64,000 nucleotides of DNA, taken from contig NC_088101.1 in NCBI RefSeq assembly GCF_036370855.1, positions 40,222,544 to 40,286,543 of the forward strand, given 5' to 3'. The translations under genes were made by a program, and so were the position numbers. Under the pieces are notes generated by a model. The model was not told where the DNA came from. It saw nothing but the letters and a program-made list of their open reading frames with translations, and searched no databases. This document shows, in pieces, positions 23,190 through 34,438 of the stretch (positions are counted from its first letter, which is position 1; each line of letters begins with the position of its first letter). This stretch comes from Dromaius novaehollandiae. Taxonomy: Eukaryota > Chordata > Aves > Casuariiformes > Dromaiidae.

Positions 23190-26100
23190 ATGGTTGAGGA
23201 TTTATTTTTCATATGCCTCATATTTACTGTCCCTAAAGATATCCCCATAATGCACAGAGATGGGTAATTTTTTCCAAAAGGAAACCTTGATACCATAGGT
23301 CACAAGGCAGGAAAACTATTATGGTTTCATGGGTGTTTAACTTTTATGTAGACTCAGAGGAAAGAGACTTGCGTCCTTGTTGGGAAGAGGGTGGGGAGTT
23401 GGAGCTTCCTTATCTTCTCCCCTCCTCCTTAAGTTCAGTCATCAGAGGTAATATTTTCATTGGTGGTGGTAAGATCGAGTCATAGGTTTCTTCGTTTGTA
23501 TCACAGAAGTACAGTACCTTTCAGCTATAACCTTTCAGGGGCCTGCTGCAGAGAACCAAATGTAAATTCTTGTAGAAGGAAAGGGAACTGGCCCTCACAG
23601 CTCACCCTGGCTCTTCTTGTAAGAACAATTGTTTAACCCATGTTAACTTTCCTTTCAGATAGTACTTGTGTCTTCTTGGTTGCTGGTGAACTCTCCAAAG
23701 CTGAATCCTTTGAGAAATCAGTGTGATTGGGAACTTGCTTAAGAAGTAAGAGAGAGTCTTCTCATGTGGTGTTTGGCTTGGAAACAATCTGGCTGGAGAG
23801 GACTAGAGAGGTCAGACTCAGTAACGGGTGCTTGCTTGGTGGCAGGACACGCACCACTGGAGGCAGCTGAATTACAGAGCAGTTGCCCTTTTCATGGATC
23901 TTGCCAAAACCTTCTGAAAGAATCCAGTTTTTGTTCTTTCTTGCAAGTGATAGGGAATGTCAGCAGCCATGCTTTCAGGCCTTTTCTTTTTCCTGAAGGC
24001 AACCTTACTACAACATAACGGACCAGTTTAGTTTTTCTTTATTGGGCTTCAAAAAAGTTTTTTTTGGTGCTGAATTTACTGCAGTATGTTGTATATCTGC
24101 TCTGAAGTTCAGCATTATACAACATGGTTTATTTGGTTTCTGTCCCCTGTATTATTACAGCAGAGGCTCCCTGTGACAAGGAGCAAAAGCAGGCAGGCAG
24201 GCAGGCAAGATGTGAGAGAGAGAATGGGAGAAATGGGAGAATGGGAAACACTGCTGTTCACCAGGAAAATTTTGCAGTAAATGACCAACTTCCTCTTTGG
24301 CCTTTCCAAAGTACTTAACTTGAATTCTGTACAAATACAACAGCATGATCTTTTAGATGATCTGTAGGAATGGAGAGTAAGGCCAAAATAGCTAAGGGTG
24401 CGTATATTTTGAGTGCCTGTATTGAGATACCCAGGAGCTACCTCTTTAAAGTGCTTACCACTTGCATATCATTTCACATTCAAAAGCATTTCATTGTTCC
24501 TTAGGCTATTGTTCTCTTTCACATCCAGCTGTGCTTCCATGGAGTTAACTATCCCGTAGTTTTGCTGACAGTTCATGTGAATAATCCCTAATTTGCACCA
24601 GACAAAATTATCTCAGTAAACTGGAAGAGTCGATGTAGGTTTTGAGGACAAATGTTCTCTCCAGGCCCCAGCTGTTCTGGTGGGAAAGGAACCCACCACT
24701 TGCTGCTCATTACTATCTCCAGTTGAAGGTCCCTGACCCTCAGATCTGTGACTGAGCTGTGCATGTGAGTATTCACTTATTCTTTTAGTGAAACACCTAG
24801 TTATCAAAGAACTAGTATTTAAGCTACTCATTTCGATAAGTTGGTAAGTGCGTACTTCAGCAACTCCACTAGCAAAGCTGTGGAAGCAGTAACTTTCAGA
24901 GAAAGGCCAGCCAGCCTTTCTAACTAGGTCAGATGTTTGCAGGGAGAGCGTCTGCTCACGGGCTGGGAGCCCAAACAGCTGCCCTTGGATGAAGTGAGGC
25001 AGCAGATGCTGCAGAGACCGACCTGTGTGGGCTACTCATAGATCATGTTGCGATACCTGGCCACATCCCATTGCAGACTGGCAGACTGCTGGGACCCAGA
25101 AGGAGTTGGTAGCATCTCCCACGTGCGAGCTACTCCCAGAGCTCCCCTGTGCTCCACTCTCAAGCTATATTGAAACATCTTTTGGCTGTCAGTCACACGG
25201 GTTGTGACAGGCAGCTTGCAGGGCTCAGAAGGTTTGCTGTTACTTTTCTGGATAATCAACTAATCTGCTACTCAATTTGAATTCTTCCTTTCTGTTGAAA
25301 AAATAGCTCATGTAATTAAGGACTGCAGCATAGTGCATGTACATGAAAGGAACAAAATTAAAGTAGACTAGATAACTAAATTCTCATAATTCTTAACCTT
25401 TCAGTGCTTTACATTGGAAACTTAACGTCTTTTCAAAATAGAATTTATGAATATAATTCATTTACAGATTTTTAGGAGCAGCATAAATGAAACTACAAAT
25501 TCTATCTCACATAAGCATATTTTAACAGTGACAAAGCAATGTATTTTTCTCTACCTCGGTTTTCAGCAGCAGCTAAACCATTTTGGCTGATACTTAAAAA
25601 TCCCCCCTGGACACGTAGCATGGAAAATTTCAGCCCAAAGTGTTAAAGCTTGAGAAAGTCATAAGGAAATGAAAACAATCTTCTAAGAGAAAGTCATTGT
25701 TACGAGTTCTCCTTCAACGATATTTCCATCCATTGTTTTATTTTTATATTAATAGTAAATGAATAGCAGTTTATCACATTTTAAACATTCTGAAGCCCAT
25801 AAACTCCCCAAATCTCAGACATTTATGTACTATAACAGTGGTTCATGCTACTTGATCCAGTAATTAAAAATTACAATCATTTGATGAAGTGTGAAATACC
25901 CCTGTGTGTTTTGGCTCTGTTTGGGACCTCTTCTCCCACCTGGTGGTCTTTAAAATTAGCTAGTTTTGATCTGGCACTGAAAAATTTGGGAGGTGTTAAG
26001 GAGATCTCATATTGCAAAATAAAATGGATCTAATGACTTGGCCGTGAGAGGGCTTTAGGGCTGCCAGAGCTCAGGGCCAGCAGGCTCAGACGAGGCCCAG

Positions 26101-27940
26101 ACGGGCTTTTCCCAGGGAGCAGAGGCAGAGGAAACGTGCGGAGCCGCCTGCCGCCGTCACTGAGAGCATGATCTGACATGCTGGAGATGGCCGTGATGGG
26201 GTCACCTGGCTGCAGCGATTACGTTTAACTGCGGGAACCACGACCGCTGGCTCCAACGAGCTGCGCTGGCCACAGGCTCGCTCCACGCAGGGATGAGCCC
26301 TGGGTGTTGTCCTCCAGTTTCGTTGTTTCCTGACTCCTCTCAGGTGTGATGGGAGGGATGGATGCCCCAACCATTACTCTAGCACATGCGAAACAGAAGC
26401 CTCAGAGGGCCCAAGCCCAGCATCTGAGCGAGTGCCCCTCTGAAACTCCTTCCTCCCAGCGCTCTTCCTGCTCATCCAGTGGCTTTTTTAGCTCAGACAC
26501 CTGCAATACCGCTCACACGTGTTGCTTAGAGCAAATCCATGCAAGAAGAGGCTGCCATGACAGGTGCTCTGCAAATGTCGTCGCCACCTTTTCCTACGCG
26601 GGGCTAAAAGGAGGAGTGGAGCTAGATTTTACTGCAGACTGCAAATAGGCAGGAAGAGGCCTATGGCCTGGCTGAGAGAAGGTCACAGGGGCAGGAGGGA
26701 AACAAGCCTTAAAGGAAACTCGAGGAAGTAAGTGCTTGAGGGCTGGCCAAAGGAAAGGGGGACTGCAAATGAGCCTTCACAAGCAGATGGGGAAGAGTGC
26801 TAACAGATTGCATTGCAGGTTAAGGAGCTGAAAATGTGATACACATGGAAGAATAAGTGAACAAGCAGCTTTGTGTTTTGTATTAAACTTTGTATTAATA
26901 CTGTCCTCTCTAGCTTACATTTCATTTTTCCTAGTACACTGGCACACACAATGGAAAATGGGATCGCTGTTACATCTGTATGGAAGAAAGATAACTTCAA
27001 ATTTCAGAAAAGGGTCTTACAAGTGATGAAAGATATTTATGAATACCAGAACATTACAGATTGCTTATTTCCATTCGCTTGAATTTAAACTATAGAATTA
27101 GTATAGCAAACACAAACCCACTGCTGTTACTCTGCAAAACACTTTCTCAAAACTACTTCGGCTAAAGGAAGGTGATTACAGCACAAATAAATACAACAGA
27201 CTGTAAATAATTGAAGGACTTTGAACACTCATCACAACGAACAAACGAACAACTGCTTCAGCACCAACAGATGTGCCTGGGTGCTTTGTTTGCATACGTA
27301 AAGATGGTTTTATTTCCGCATGTCCTGTTGCTGCTATAGTGGGCTGTTTGTGCAATACATGTCGTTTGAGACCACAGTTCATACATTTCTATTTTACCCC
27401 AGCTACTGGGCATCTGAGAAAAAAAGAGCACTTAGCGCTCGGTCGGGATTGTCACAAAGGCCACAACCGCATCACCTTCGACCTACCTGGATGTATAAAG
27501 TACATATCCTGCAGATTTAAAAACTTGCAGCTGTAGATGGGTTTGAAAACAAGTGTTTACCCCTGATGGTAACAGCCAAAGGTGGAGTGATTCGAGGTAT
27601 TTTTAATCTTTTACTTTGGAAATGAATGAATTTATTTTCAGAACTAGACATTATGTATCAAAGAAGATACAGGAATTAAATCTGCCAAGAAAACTGCACT
27701 TGCTACAAAAAAATGTAAAATGGAGAGGTCTTGAGAAACACATTAATTCAAAATGAGGACTTAATGAAATTTTGTTCTAAAGCCTGGACTAGGCCAAATG
27801 AAAAACTTTTTCTGAAGTATGGCTTGTACATGTTAAAGCATTCTCTGCCACTTGCACCACGCCGACCCTCTGATCCATGTCAAAACGCAAGTTTCACTAC
27901 TTGGCTTCACCGCGTAGGAACGGCTACAATCCCTGCTCAA
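23190..27940. other. TRIM2-MND1 intergenic region
   Basis: About 4.7 kb with no supportable gene. It holds a (GCAG)n run at 24189-24207 and a GC/CpG-richer patch at about 26040-26650. Open frames here (for example 26346-26648 on + and 26086-26370 on -) follow the GC-rich composition and resemble no known protein. Confidence 0.75.
24189..24207 (+). repeat. (GCAG)n short tandem repeat
   Basis: Four to five GCAG units followed by a GA-rich stretch. Confidence 0.85.
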
Positions 27941-28113
27941 GCTCCCCCCCGCCCCCAGCCCCTGTATCAACGCCGAAGACACGCACGCAGAGGTAGCTGG
28001 TAACCCCCCTTCTCGTGCCGCACGACACTCCCTTATTAAACCATTCATTTCTCGTCGGGTCACGCACGAGCCCGACCCCCGCAGCGACCCCGGCGCTGCC
28101 CGCCGCCGTCTCG

Positions 28114-28140
28114 CGGGAGGCCGGCGGGAGGCCGGCGGGA
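28114..28140 (+). repeat. 11-bp GC-rich tandem repeat (2.5 copies)
   Basis: CGGGAGGCCGG at 28114-28124 and 28125-28135, plus a partial third copy to 28140, inside the MND1 CpG island upstream of the start codon. Confidence 0.85.
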
Positions 28141-28229
28141 CCGGGGCGGGCAGGGCCGGGCCGGGCCGGCTGCCGGCGCCAGGCGGCGCTGCGAGCTGCG
28201 CAAGCGGCTTCCCGGCGGCCTCTTCCTTC

Positions 28230-28260
28230 CCGGCGGCGCTGAAATCAAACCCGCCGCCGG
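28230..28260 (+). promoter_or_regulatory. GC-only hairpin immediately 5' of the MND1 ATG
   Basis: CCGGCGGCG (28230-28238) and its exact reverse complement CGCCGCCGG (28252-28260) flank a 13-nt loop. The stem ends four bases before the initiator ATG. If the region is in the 5'UTR this would be a stable leader hairpin that could slow initiation. Confidence 0.5.
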
Positions 28261-28264
28261 TGAC

Positions 28265-28267
28265 ATG
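28265..28267 (+). CDS. MND1: MND1 exon 1: initiator ATG only
   Basis: The coding part of exon 1 is exactly the start codon, followed at once by a strong donor, ATG|gtaagc. It was chosen because exon 2 opens in frame with SKKKGLSFEEK, whereas the known MND1 N-terminus is Met followed by SKKKGLS. No usable Met precedes SKKKGLS in exon 2, and this ATG-plus-donor lies inside the CpG island 2.4 kb upstream. A G sits at -3, giving a fair Kozak context; the +4 base after splicing is T. The 5'UTR is not delimited. Confidence 0.85.
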
Positions 28268-28434
28268 GTAAGCGGCGGCTGCCCCCTCGCCTCGGCCTCG
28301 TGCTGCCGCCGCGGAGCGTCCCGGCTCTCGGGGGCCCCGGGCCGGGCCGGGCCCTCTGCGGCGGCGCGGGGCCGGGCGCTTGGCGGCAGGGCCAGGCCAG
28401 GCTGAGCCGGGCATGGCGCGCGCGGGGCGGGGCG

Positions 28435-28455
28435 GCCGTTACTGCGGGTAACGGC
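28435..28455. promoter_or_regulatory. inverted pair of MYB-type motifs
   Basis: GCCGTTAC (28435-28442) and GTAACGGC (28448-28455) form a perfect 8-bp inverted repeat with a 5-bp spacer. Each arm contains the MYB core TAACGG. Two more direct TAACGG copies follow at 28628-28633 and 28641-28646. MYBL1 (A-MYB) drives meiotic genes in mouse and chicken; binding here is inference. Confidence 0.45.
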
Positions 28456-29578
28456 TCCCCGCGCCGCGCCTCCCCTCGGCGGTGGCGGCTCGCCGCCGTG
28501 CTGCCGCCGTCGCTTCCCTCTCCGCTGTCTCCAATGCACCCCGGGGCCTCGGGGGCTTTTGGTTATTTCGGTTTTGTTTTCGTTTTGTCCGGCCGCGGCA
28601 GGTTTCCCGGTGAAGCCAGTTTAAACTTAACGGGCGGCCGTAACGGCGGGCCGCGCCCGAGCAGCGTGAGCGGGGCTCAGCGGCGGGTGGCCCCGCTGGG
28701 GCCCGCGGGCAGGCCAGGGGGAGCGTGCGCCCGCGTTTCCCGTACAGCCGCGTGCGAACGGGCTCGGCGATGGTCCTGCCCCGCGTGTGCCGAGATCCCT
28801 GCGTGCGGCTACCTCCAGCGGCCGTGAGCGTGAACTGGATGGGCTTGGTGTGTGCTACACCGGGGGCGCGGAGCACCTGGCTGAGAGCCGGGGCGCGGAG
28901 TTACATGAAAATTAATAAAGGATATCTAGAAAACTGACTGCTTGTTGTTGCTGCGTGCTCAGAGGAGCGCTCTTGTGGAGCTTGACCCTTGAGGGGTGTA
29001 GCTAATAAACCCGTGCTTTTTGACCCGCTGCTTAAATTTCGTATTGCATCTGTACCTTCCTGCTGCCTGTGGAGTTTGGGGAGGCAGCGTGAGAGCGGGT
29101 GAAGGCCTCTCCCTTACCCATCCGTGCTGCTATTTTCCTTTATGTAGCAGCTCCTTGTTGTAACGCGGCAGCGCAGGGTTTCTTTGCCAACAGCTGTCAT
29201 CGTGTCACCGACGTGGGCCTCGCTGGCTAAAGCAGAAGGGGGGGGGGGTGGCTTTTAATAATGTAATAATGCTTTTGTTAAATAGAATACTGAACTACTC
29301 TTCTTTGTGCCTGTGTGTTATTGCAGCTCAATAAACTAGTTTTTAATTTTCTATTTAAAAATCTAAGTCAGTCTGGCAGTTTTGCTGCAGACGTCGAGTT
29401 TAAACATTTTGCTGCCCTACCATGTAGCTTATTTAAGAAAGAGGCAGCTGTGAAGAAGTAAGAAGAATAATCAGTGTTGTGCTGTGGGTACGTGCTAACA
29501 AAGCAGGAATCTTCTTTCTCGAAATAGCATCTGTTAGAATCTCCCAATTTTATTGACTCAAAGACAACCTTATTTATG

Positions 29579-29611
29579 TCTCTCTCTCTTTTTCTTTCTT
29601 TTTTTTTTTTT
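29579..29611 (+). repeat. (CT)n / poly(T) tract
   Basis: Pure pyrimidine low-complexity run in MND1 intron 1. Confidence 0.9.
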
Positions 29612-30238
29612 AAGGGAGACCTTTCTCTGACAATATCCTATTTTGCTCTTCCTATCAGCTTTTTAATTTCCTGTAGCTGCATGTAACAGTACAGGCAGGG
29701 TCGTACAGCCTGCAAACCAGGGATTGGGGGAAGGGGGAAACACTGATATATAGGAATGCTGTTTGCTGCGTGTAAGAAAGAATTCATCAGATTGACTTTT
29801 TCTCATTTGCAAGTGCATTTATGTAATTTCTTAGTTTTTAAGTAGTACACGTTATTTTTTTTCCCAAACCGTCATCTGATTGAAGTTATGGTACTGCTTT
29901 TGGACTGTAGAAATCTGTGTGAAATATTATTAGTTTAAAAAAAAAATCCCAATTCTCCATGAAAGATTTCATACCCTAATGTTATGAGGGCAAGCCAAAA
30001 TAGTATCTTTGGAAGTGATCGGAGGAAGATATTTCTGTGGTTTGTATTGCTGGTTACAATTTGTGAGTAGTCATTTCTACACTTTGCTTCTATTTCAATC
30101 GGTGTCCTTTGCTGCTTGATCCCACAACTACAGAGAAAAGAAATAAATGTTGTTTTAAAAATGTGACCTTGAAATTATAAAATTGGGTAGGGAATTTGAA
30201 GAAAAACCTAATACCTGAAAGTGCACTTTAACTCCTTT

Positions 30239-30262
30239 AAAAAAAAAAAAGAAAGAAAGAAA
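30239..30262 (+). repeat. poly(A) / (GAAA)n tract
   Basis: A12 followed by three GAAA units in MND1 intron 1. Confidence 0.9.
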
Positions 30263-30702
30263 TGGCCTACATTTTGTATTAGTGTCTCTATAAAAAGAAA
30301 TTAGAAACAATTTTAAACAAGCAAAAGACATGATTTATCTTAAGGGCAACTGAACATTTGTGCAAGTTACTGAAAATAGGTATAAATCTAATTTTTAGGT
30401 TTAATAATGCAAAAAAAGGAACTGTTTGGGTGTGCCAAGACACAGTGAGGCTTGAGATGGATTGGGTTGCGTAACAGATCAGTTCCAAACTTAATACATG
30501 TACATCAGTTTAATTTATGGCGGGTGGATTAGCTTGGTGTAATGTTTCTTTGGGACAGAAGTTTATTTGAAACTTTATGGGAAGTGGTAAGGTATTTTAA
30601 AAGATGGCAAAGTAATGTAACTTAGGGGTAATCAGATGGGAATTCTGAGCAAAATGTTAATTATTCAAATGGCAGTGTGTGGGGTTTTTTTTTCTGTTCT
30701 AG

Positions 30703-30768
30703 TCCAAGAAAAAAGGACTAAGCTTTGAAGAGAAGAGAGTTCGCATGATGGAGATCTTTTTTGAAACA
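30703..30768 (+). CDS. MND1: MND1 coding exon 2: N-terminus of the winged helix
   Basis: 66-nt, phase 0-0 exon encoding residues 2-23: SKKKGLSFEEKRVRMMEIFF then ET. This is the basic, conserved MND1 N-terminus leading into helix 1 of the winged-helix DNA-binding domain. The acceptor is preceded by a T-rich run ending TTCTAG; the donor is ACA|gtaagt. Differences from human as I recall are SFEEKRVR for SAEEKRTR, and FFET for FSET. If exon 1 were bypassed, the internal Met pair of this exon (residues 15-16) would be the first in-frame starts and would lose the basic tip. Confidence 0.96.
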
Positions 30769-31595
30769 GTAAGTTGCTTTCTTGTAATTGTCCTGCATTT
30801 ATATCCAGTGGGAAAACTGCTGCTAGAGGGAGGTTAGCTGCAGATAAAAGTGAATTGGGTATATTGTGCTTTTCACTGATGTCCGGTGTCATTAATGTAT
30901 ACATTACTGGGACAGAGCTTGATTTATCTAGCTTTGGATCAGGTGGCTGGTCCGCTGATGAAGCAGTGTAGTGAGGATGCACAGGTGTTCTTAAATGCTT
31001 ACCGTACTCCCTCTTCGGGAGCGGGGCACGTATCTTCTAATTTTGAGTCTGTCACCACAGGAGGAAAAGCCAGACATCAGGAATGATCTCACTGCACTTT
31101 ATGGGACAAGGAAGAAATGAAAGTGTTAGAAAAGATGAGAGCAGACCTGAAAGTGGTCACTGAGGAGAAGAAACCTGGAGGTTCAAGGGCAGCACTAACA
31201 TTATATTGGTGGCATATGTAATTCATGATATTTCACCTCTTTATTAAAAAAAATTGTTGTGACATTTGAATACTTGAGCAATGCAATGCATCTGGTGCTG
31301 ACAGTCCAGCCTGGCTATGTCTGCCCTATGGGGCTTACAGTCTAACTTTAGACAAGGTATGGTGACTTCAGAATAACAAAGAAAAGAAGAGGGCTTGTTA
31401 CAATAATATATACATATATTTTAATACTCAGAATGTTCTAATTCTGTTGAGGGATATGCAGCACATTTCCCTAGCAAAACATAAGCATACATTATATTTC
31501 CTACTTGCTTTTGTTGGTGTTGATTTAATAGAAAGCCACTGAGGCTTAGATGATGCTGTTTTTTGGAGCTAAACTGTCTTCTATGTTTTGCACAG
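30769..31595 (+). other. MND1: MND1 intron 2
   Basis: 827-bp intron. Around 31275-31370 a GGGGCTTACAGTCTAA-type segment is reminiscent of an old interspersed repeat seen widely in amniote genomes; the family is not assigned. Nothing else is seen. Confidence 0.75.
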
Positions 31596-31653
31596 AAAGA
31601 TGTGTTCCAGTTGAAGGATATAGAGAAGATTGCTCCGAAAGAAAAAGGGATTA
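31596..31653 (+). CDS. MND1: MND1 coding exon 3: winged helix
   Basis: 58-nt exon, residues 24-42 plus the first base of codon 43. It encodes KDVFQLKDIEKIAPKEKGI, the second helix and turn of the winged-helix domain. The acceptor is TGTTTTGCACAG and the donor TTA|gtaagt. It reads almost identically to mammalian MND1 (Ile for Leu in KDLEK). The phase-1 end is matched by the two-base start of exon 4, making a Thr codon. Confidence 0.96.
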
Positions 31654-33505
31654 GTAAGTGTTCACTAAATTTATTTATTTTGAGCCATTAATCGTTTTTC
31701 AGACAGGTCATACAGTGTAAATTTTCCTGGTTTCAGTTCTAGGCTTGTGATCATAATAACTGGAAAAATAGCTAGAAAGGGTGACTGGTCAATGGTGGTG
31801 GCATAGCTTAAAAAGTAGTGTCAACAGAATGCTCCTATGTTGGTTTGCTAATGTTTGTCACTTACATTGGACAATATGGCCAAAATGGGAGGTTACTAAA
31901 ATTGACAGCTAAATTCAAATTAAGCACTAAAATATGGGATGGGATTTCTCATAGGTTCTGAGCTACCTGACTTCCAGGGACTTTCATTCTATGAAAATCA
32001 TGATTTATTACTCAGTTAGTGAACAGTGGATTTAAATGCCTGTCTGTAGTGTCACAAATACCTTGAAGTGCTAGTCCAGATGTACGCGGTCAATGTGTTT
32101 TGTTGAGTTTTCCCAACAGAATGGCTGAACAGCTGTACCTAGTAGGGGTTTGTCTTTGCAGCAAAAGCCTTCCTGATGAGATCCGTTGGTTTTGGATGAA
32201 GTCCAAGATGATTTATCTTACGCTGCTGAGTTGTTTTATGTGTTCCTTGTTCTGCTTCTTTCTATGTTCATTGACAAAAGAGGGAAGAAAGATAACATTT
32301 GTATAGTTGCCCCTGTCCTTGATTAGCACATCTTTGTGGCATTAAGAGTACTTCAGTAATGGATAAAGAAGAAGTTTTGTTGAAAAAAACACAGACATAC
32401 AAATTGCAAAGCAGTATTTTTCAATTATGTCAGCACCTAGCAGAGGCCCTAATAGGTATCTAAAGAGATGTTATGCTGTCTTGATTGATTTGTCAAAATC
32501 CTTATTGTGAATGTTTAATTGCAACTGCAAAACAGTAAGTATAAGCAATGGAAGTTTATATTTAACAATCTGCAAGTATAGAATTTCTAAAACCATTAAT
32601 ACATTTGATACTGAAAAGACCACATTCATCCTGCCCTTGAATGTGGAGGTATTTAGACACACTACCTAAGCCCTTGTTACTTTGAAAAGAAGAGCTTTAG
32701 CCTGAGGAAATGCCCCCATTACTGGCATCTAGCCTGTAGCTTCCAAAAGATTAGGCGTTCCTGATCTAGAGCAGTTCATCTAAGAGCTAGAATCTAGTTC
32801 CTCCTCTTTAGACTTCAAATTGAAGGTCAGACACTGAAAGCTCTGAATAAGCTAAAAAGTATTTATATCTGCAGCATTTGGGGATAAAAAGAACTATTTT
32901 TCATTGTTGAACAGAAATAATTTTCTAGTAAATATGTGGTATCATTCACAGTTTTAAAAATGAAGAAACAATTATTTTCATGAATGCTTTTGATCCTTCT
33001 GATTGAAGATGACTTTTTGTATTTGAACTGAGTATAATCAAATATAAAATGTGTCCCTCCTGAGTCTGTAGACAGATGGCTTTAGTGCGTCTGCTGCTGT
33101 ATAATGCTCTGGTAAGCATTATAAAGTAAAATGTAATCACATGCCTAATTAAGAAATTAAAAGCTAATACATGTTAAGGTTGCAGGACGACTTCTCATGT
33201 GCCCTCTCAGAAGTATGTTATGATATTGTACTGTAATATGTATGTATATTTTATGATAGTGCTGAGTTGTTTTACAGGCATCTGGTACCAGACTGTATAG
33301 AATGGCAGCCTTCATGTATAAACTACTGATTTCAAAGGGATTCATTCTTTGAAGTGAAGTATTAGGCATGGTGTCTTCTAGAAATCTTTCAGCTAGCTGA
33401 CAAAACAGTAAAATATTCATACGGATGATTGTAGGTGTTGTCTTATGGTATTGTTCTCCACAGTTTAGGTTGTATGTTCTAATTTAATATTTTTGCTTTT
33501 ATTAG
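31654..33505 (+). other. MND1: MND1 intron 3
   Basis: 1.85-kb AT-rich intron. No additional feature is recognised. Confidence 0.8.
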
Positions 33506-33654
33506 CATCCATGTCAGTGAAGGAGATTCTGCAAAGTTTAGTTGATGATGGCATGGTGGACACTGATAGAATTGGAACTTCCAATTATTTTTGGGCTTTT
33601 CCAAGTAAAGCTCTTCATGCCAGGAGGCGTAAATTGGAAGAACTGGAGTCTCAG
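33506..33654 (+). CDS. MND1: MND1 coding exon 4: recognition helix, wing and start of coiled coil
   Basis: 149-nt exon, completing codon 43 and encoding residues 44-92. The reading is [20 protein letters not shown], then [20 protein letters not shown] and RKLEELESQ. The first part is the MND1 recognition helix and beta-wing, including the RIGTSNY(Y/F)WAFPSKA signature that is nearly invariant from yeast-like to vertebrate MND1. The end is the start of the leucine-zipper coiled coil that pairs with HOP2. The acceptor is TTTTATTAG and the donor CAG|gtaagt. Confidence 0.98.
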
Positions 33655-34438
33655 GTAAGTCTCTACTATGTATTTGTTTACCTGATTCGGCTTGCTCTTT
33701 TCTTATAAGCCTCATCGGTCATTTTCATACAGACTTGGTTAATGTTAAGTTGTCCCACAGTCAATTTTGTCTGCTCCTTTACTGCCTTTGATGTGGACTC
33801 AGATGTGTCCAGACAAGAGAAACTTCCTCTGTTTACCTGGATAACCTCGTACCATTTGCAGGCATGGACTGAGAGCCTGGCACGATTGGACTTAAAGCTG
33901 TTGTTACTGACTGGTAGTACCAATACACTGATTCCTACTCTAGTGAGGTTTTGTCTGAAACATGAGATCAGTTTAGCCCTCTACACTGACTTGGAATTGG
34001 GTTTCCTAGTAGAGTTACTCAACTTACTAGTTTGTTCACACAAGTTTTAGACAAGGCTACTTATTCTGCCAGAGCATAAATACCAACTGAACGAATATGT
34101 GCCAAAATTCCAGCTTTGTTGACGAAGCACTCTGCCTTGTTACCACTGTCTTGCTGAATGCAAATGATTTGCTCTTGGACACTTTCAATTTTTAGTCATA
34201 CTGCAAATTTAGCCAGGTAGTTGAATGAAAGAATTGATATTTGTTATCTTTGCCCTTGGGCCCTGTCCCATCATGAATTTTAAAGATAATTTATCAAGAA
34301 GGTCTCTGGCATACCCAGATGAATATCTTCCTTGGAATGCCTTACACAAGCTCCGTAATGTGCTTACACCATCAGTATCCAGGGCTTGTCTACAAACATA
34401 TGTTGTACTGTTTTAAATGTACTGTTACATTATTAAGC

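Larger units (their letters stand above)
27945..28880. promoter_or_regulatory. MND1: CpG island at the MND1 5' end
   Basis: About 0.9 kb of very GC-rich, CpG-dense sequence in an otherwise AT-rich window. It encloses the MND1 start codon (28265) and the first part of intron 1. It has GC boxes at 28143-28150 (upstream of the ATG) and 28424-28435 (intron 1). No TATA box is obvious near the ATG. A near match to the BANP-type TCTCGCGAGA motif (TCTCGCGGGA) lies at 28109-28118. The long open frames on both strands here (145-193 codons) are an effect of GC richness. The transcription start cannot be fixed from sequence; it should lie within a couple of hundred bases 5' of 28265. Confidence 0.85.
28268..30702 (+). 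other. MND1: MND1 intron 1
   Basis: 2.4-kb intron whose first 600 bp belong to the CpG island. It carries four MYB-type TAACGG/CCGTTA hexamers (28436-28646), a CT/T tract (29579-29611) and an A12(GAAA)3 run (30239-30262). No further exon is seen. Confidence 0.8.

Noticed and set aside
28300..28827. 175-codon + strand frame starting 33 bp after the MND1 exon 1 donor
   Set aside because: Intronic and compositionally driven; no similarity to MND1 or any known family.
27833..28876. Long open frames (145-193 codons) on both strands in the CpG island
   Set aside because: Their translations are Arg/Pro/Ala/Gly-rich, as GC-rich DNA gives in every frame. They also cross the MND1 promoter and exon 1 donor.
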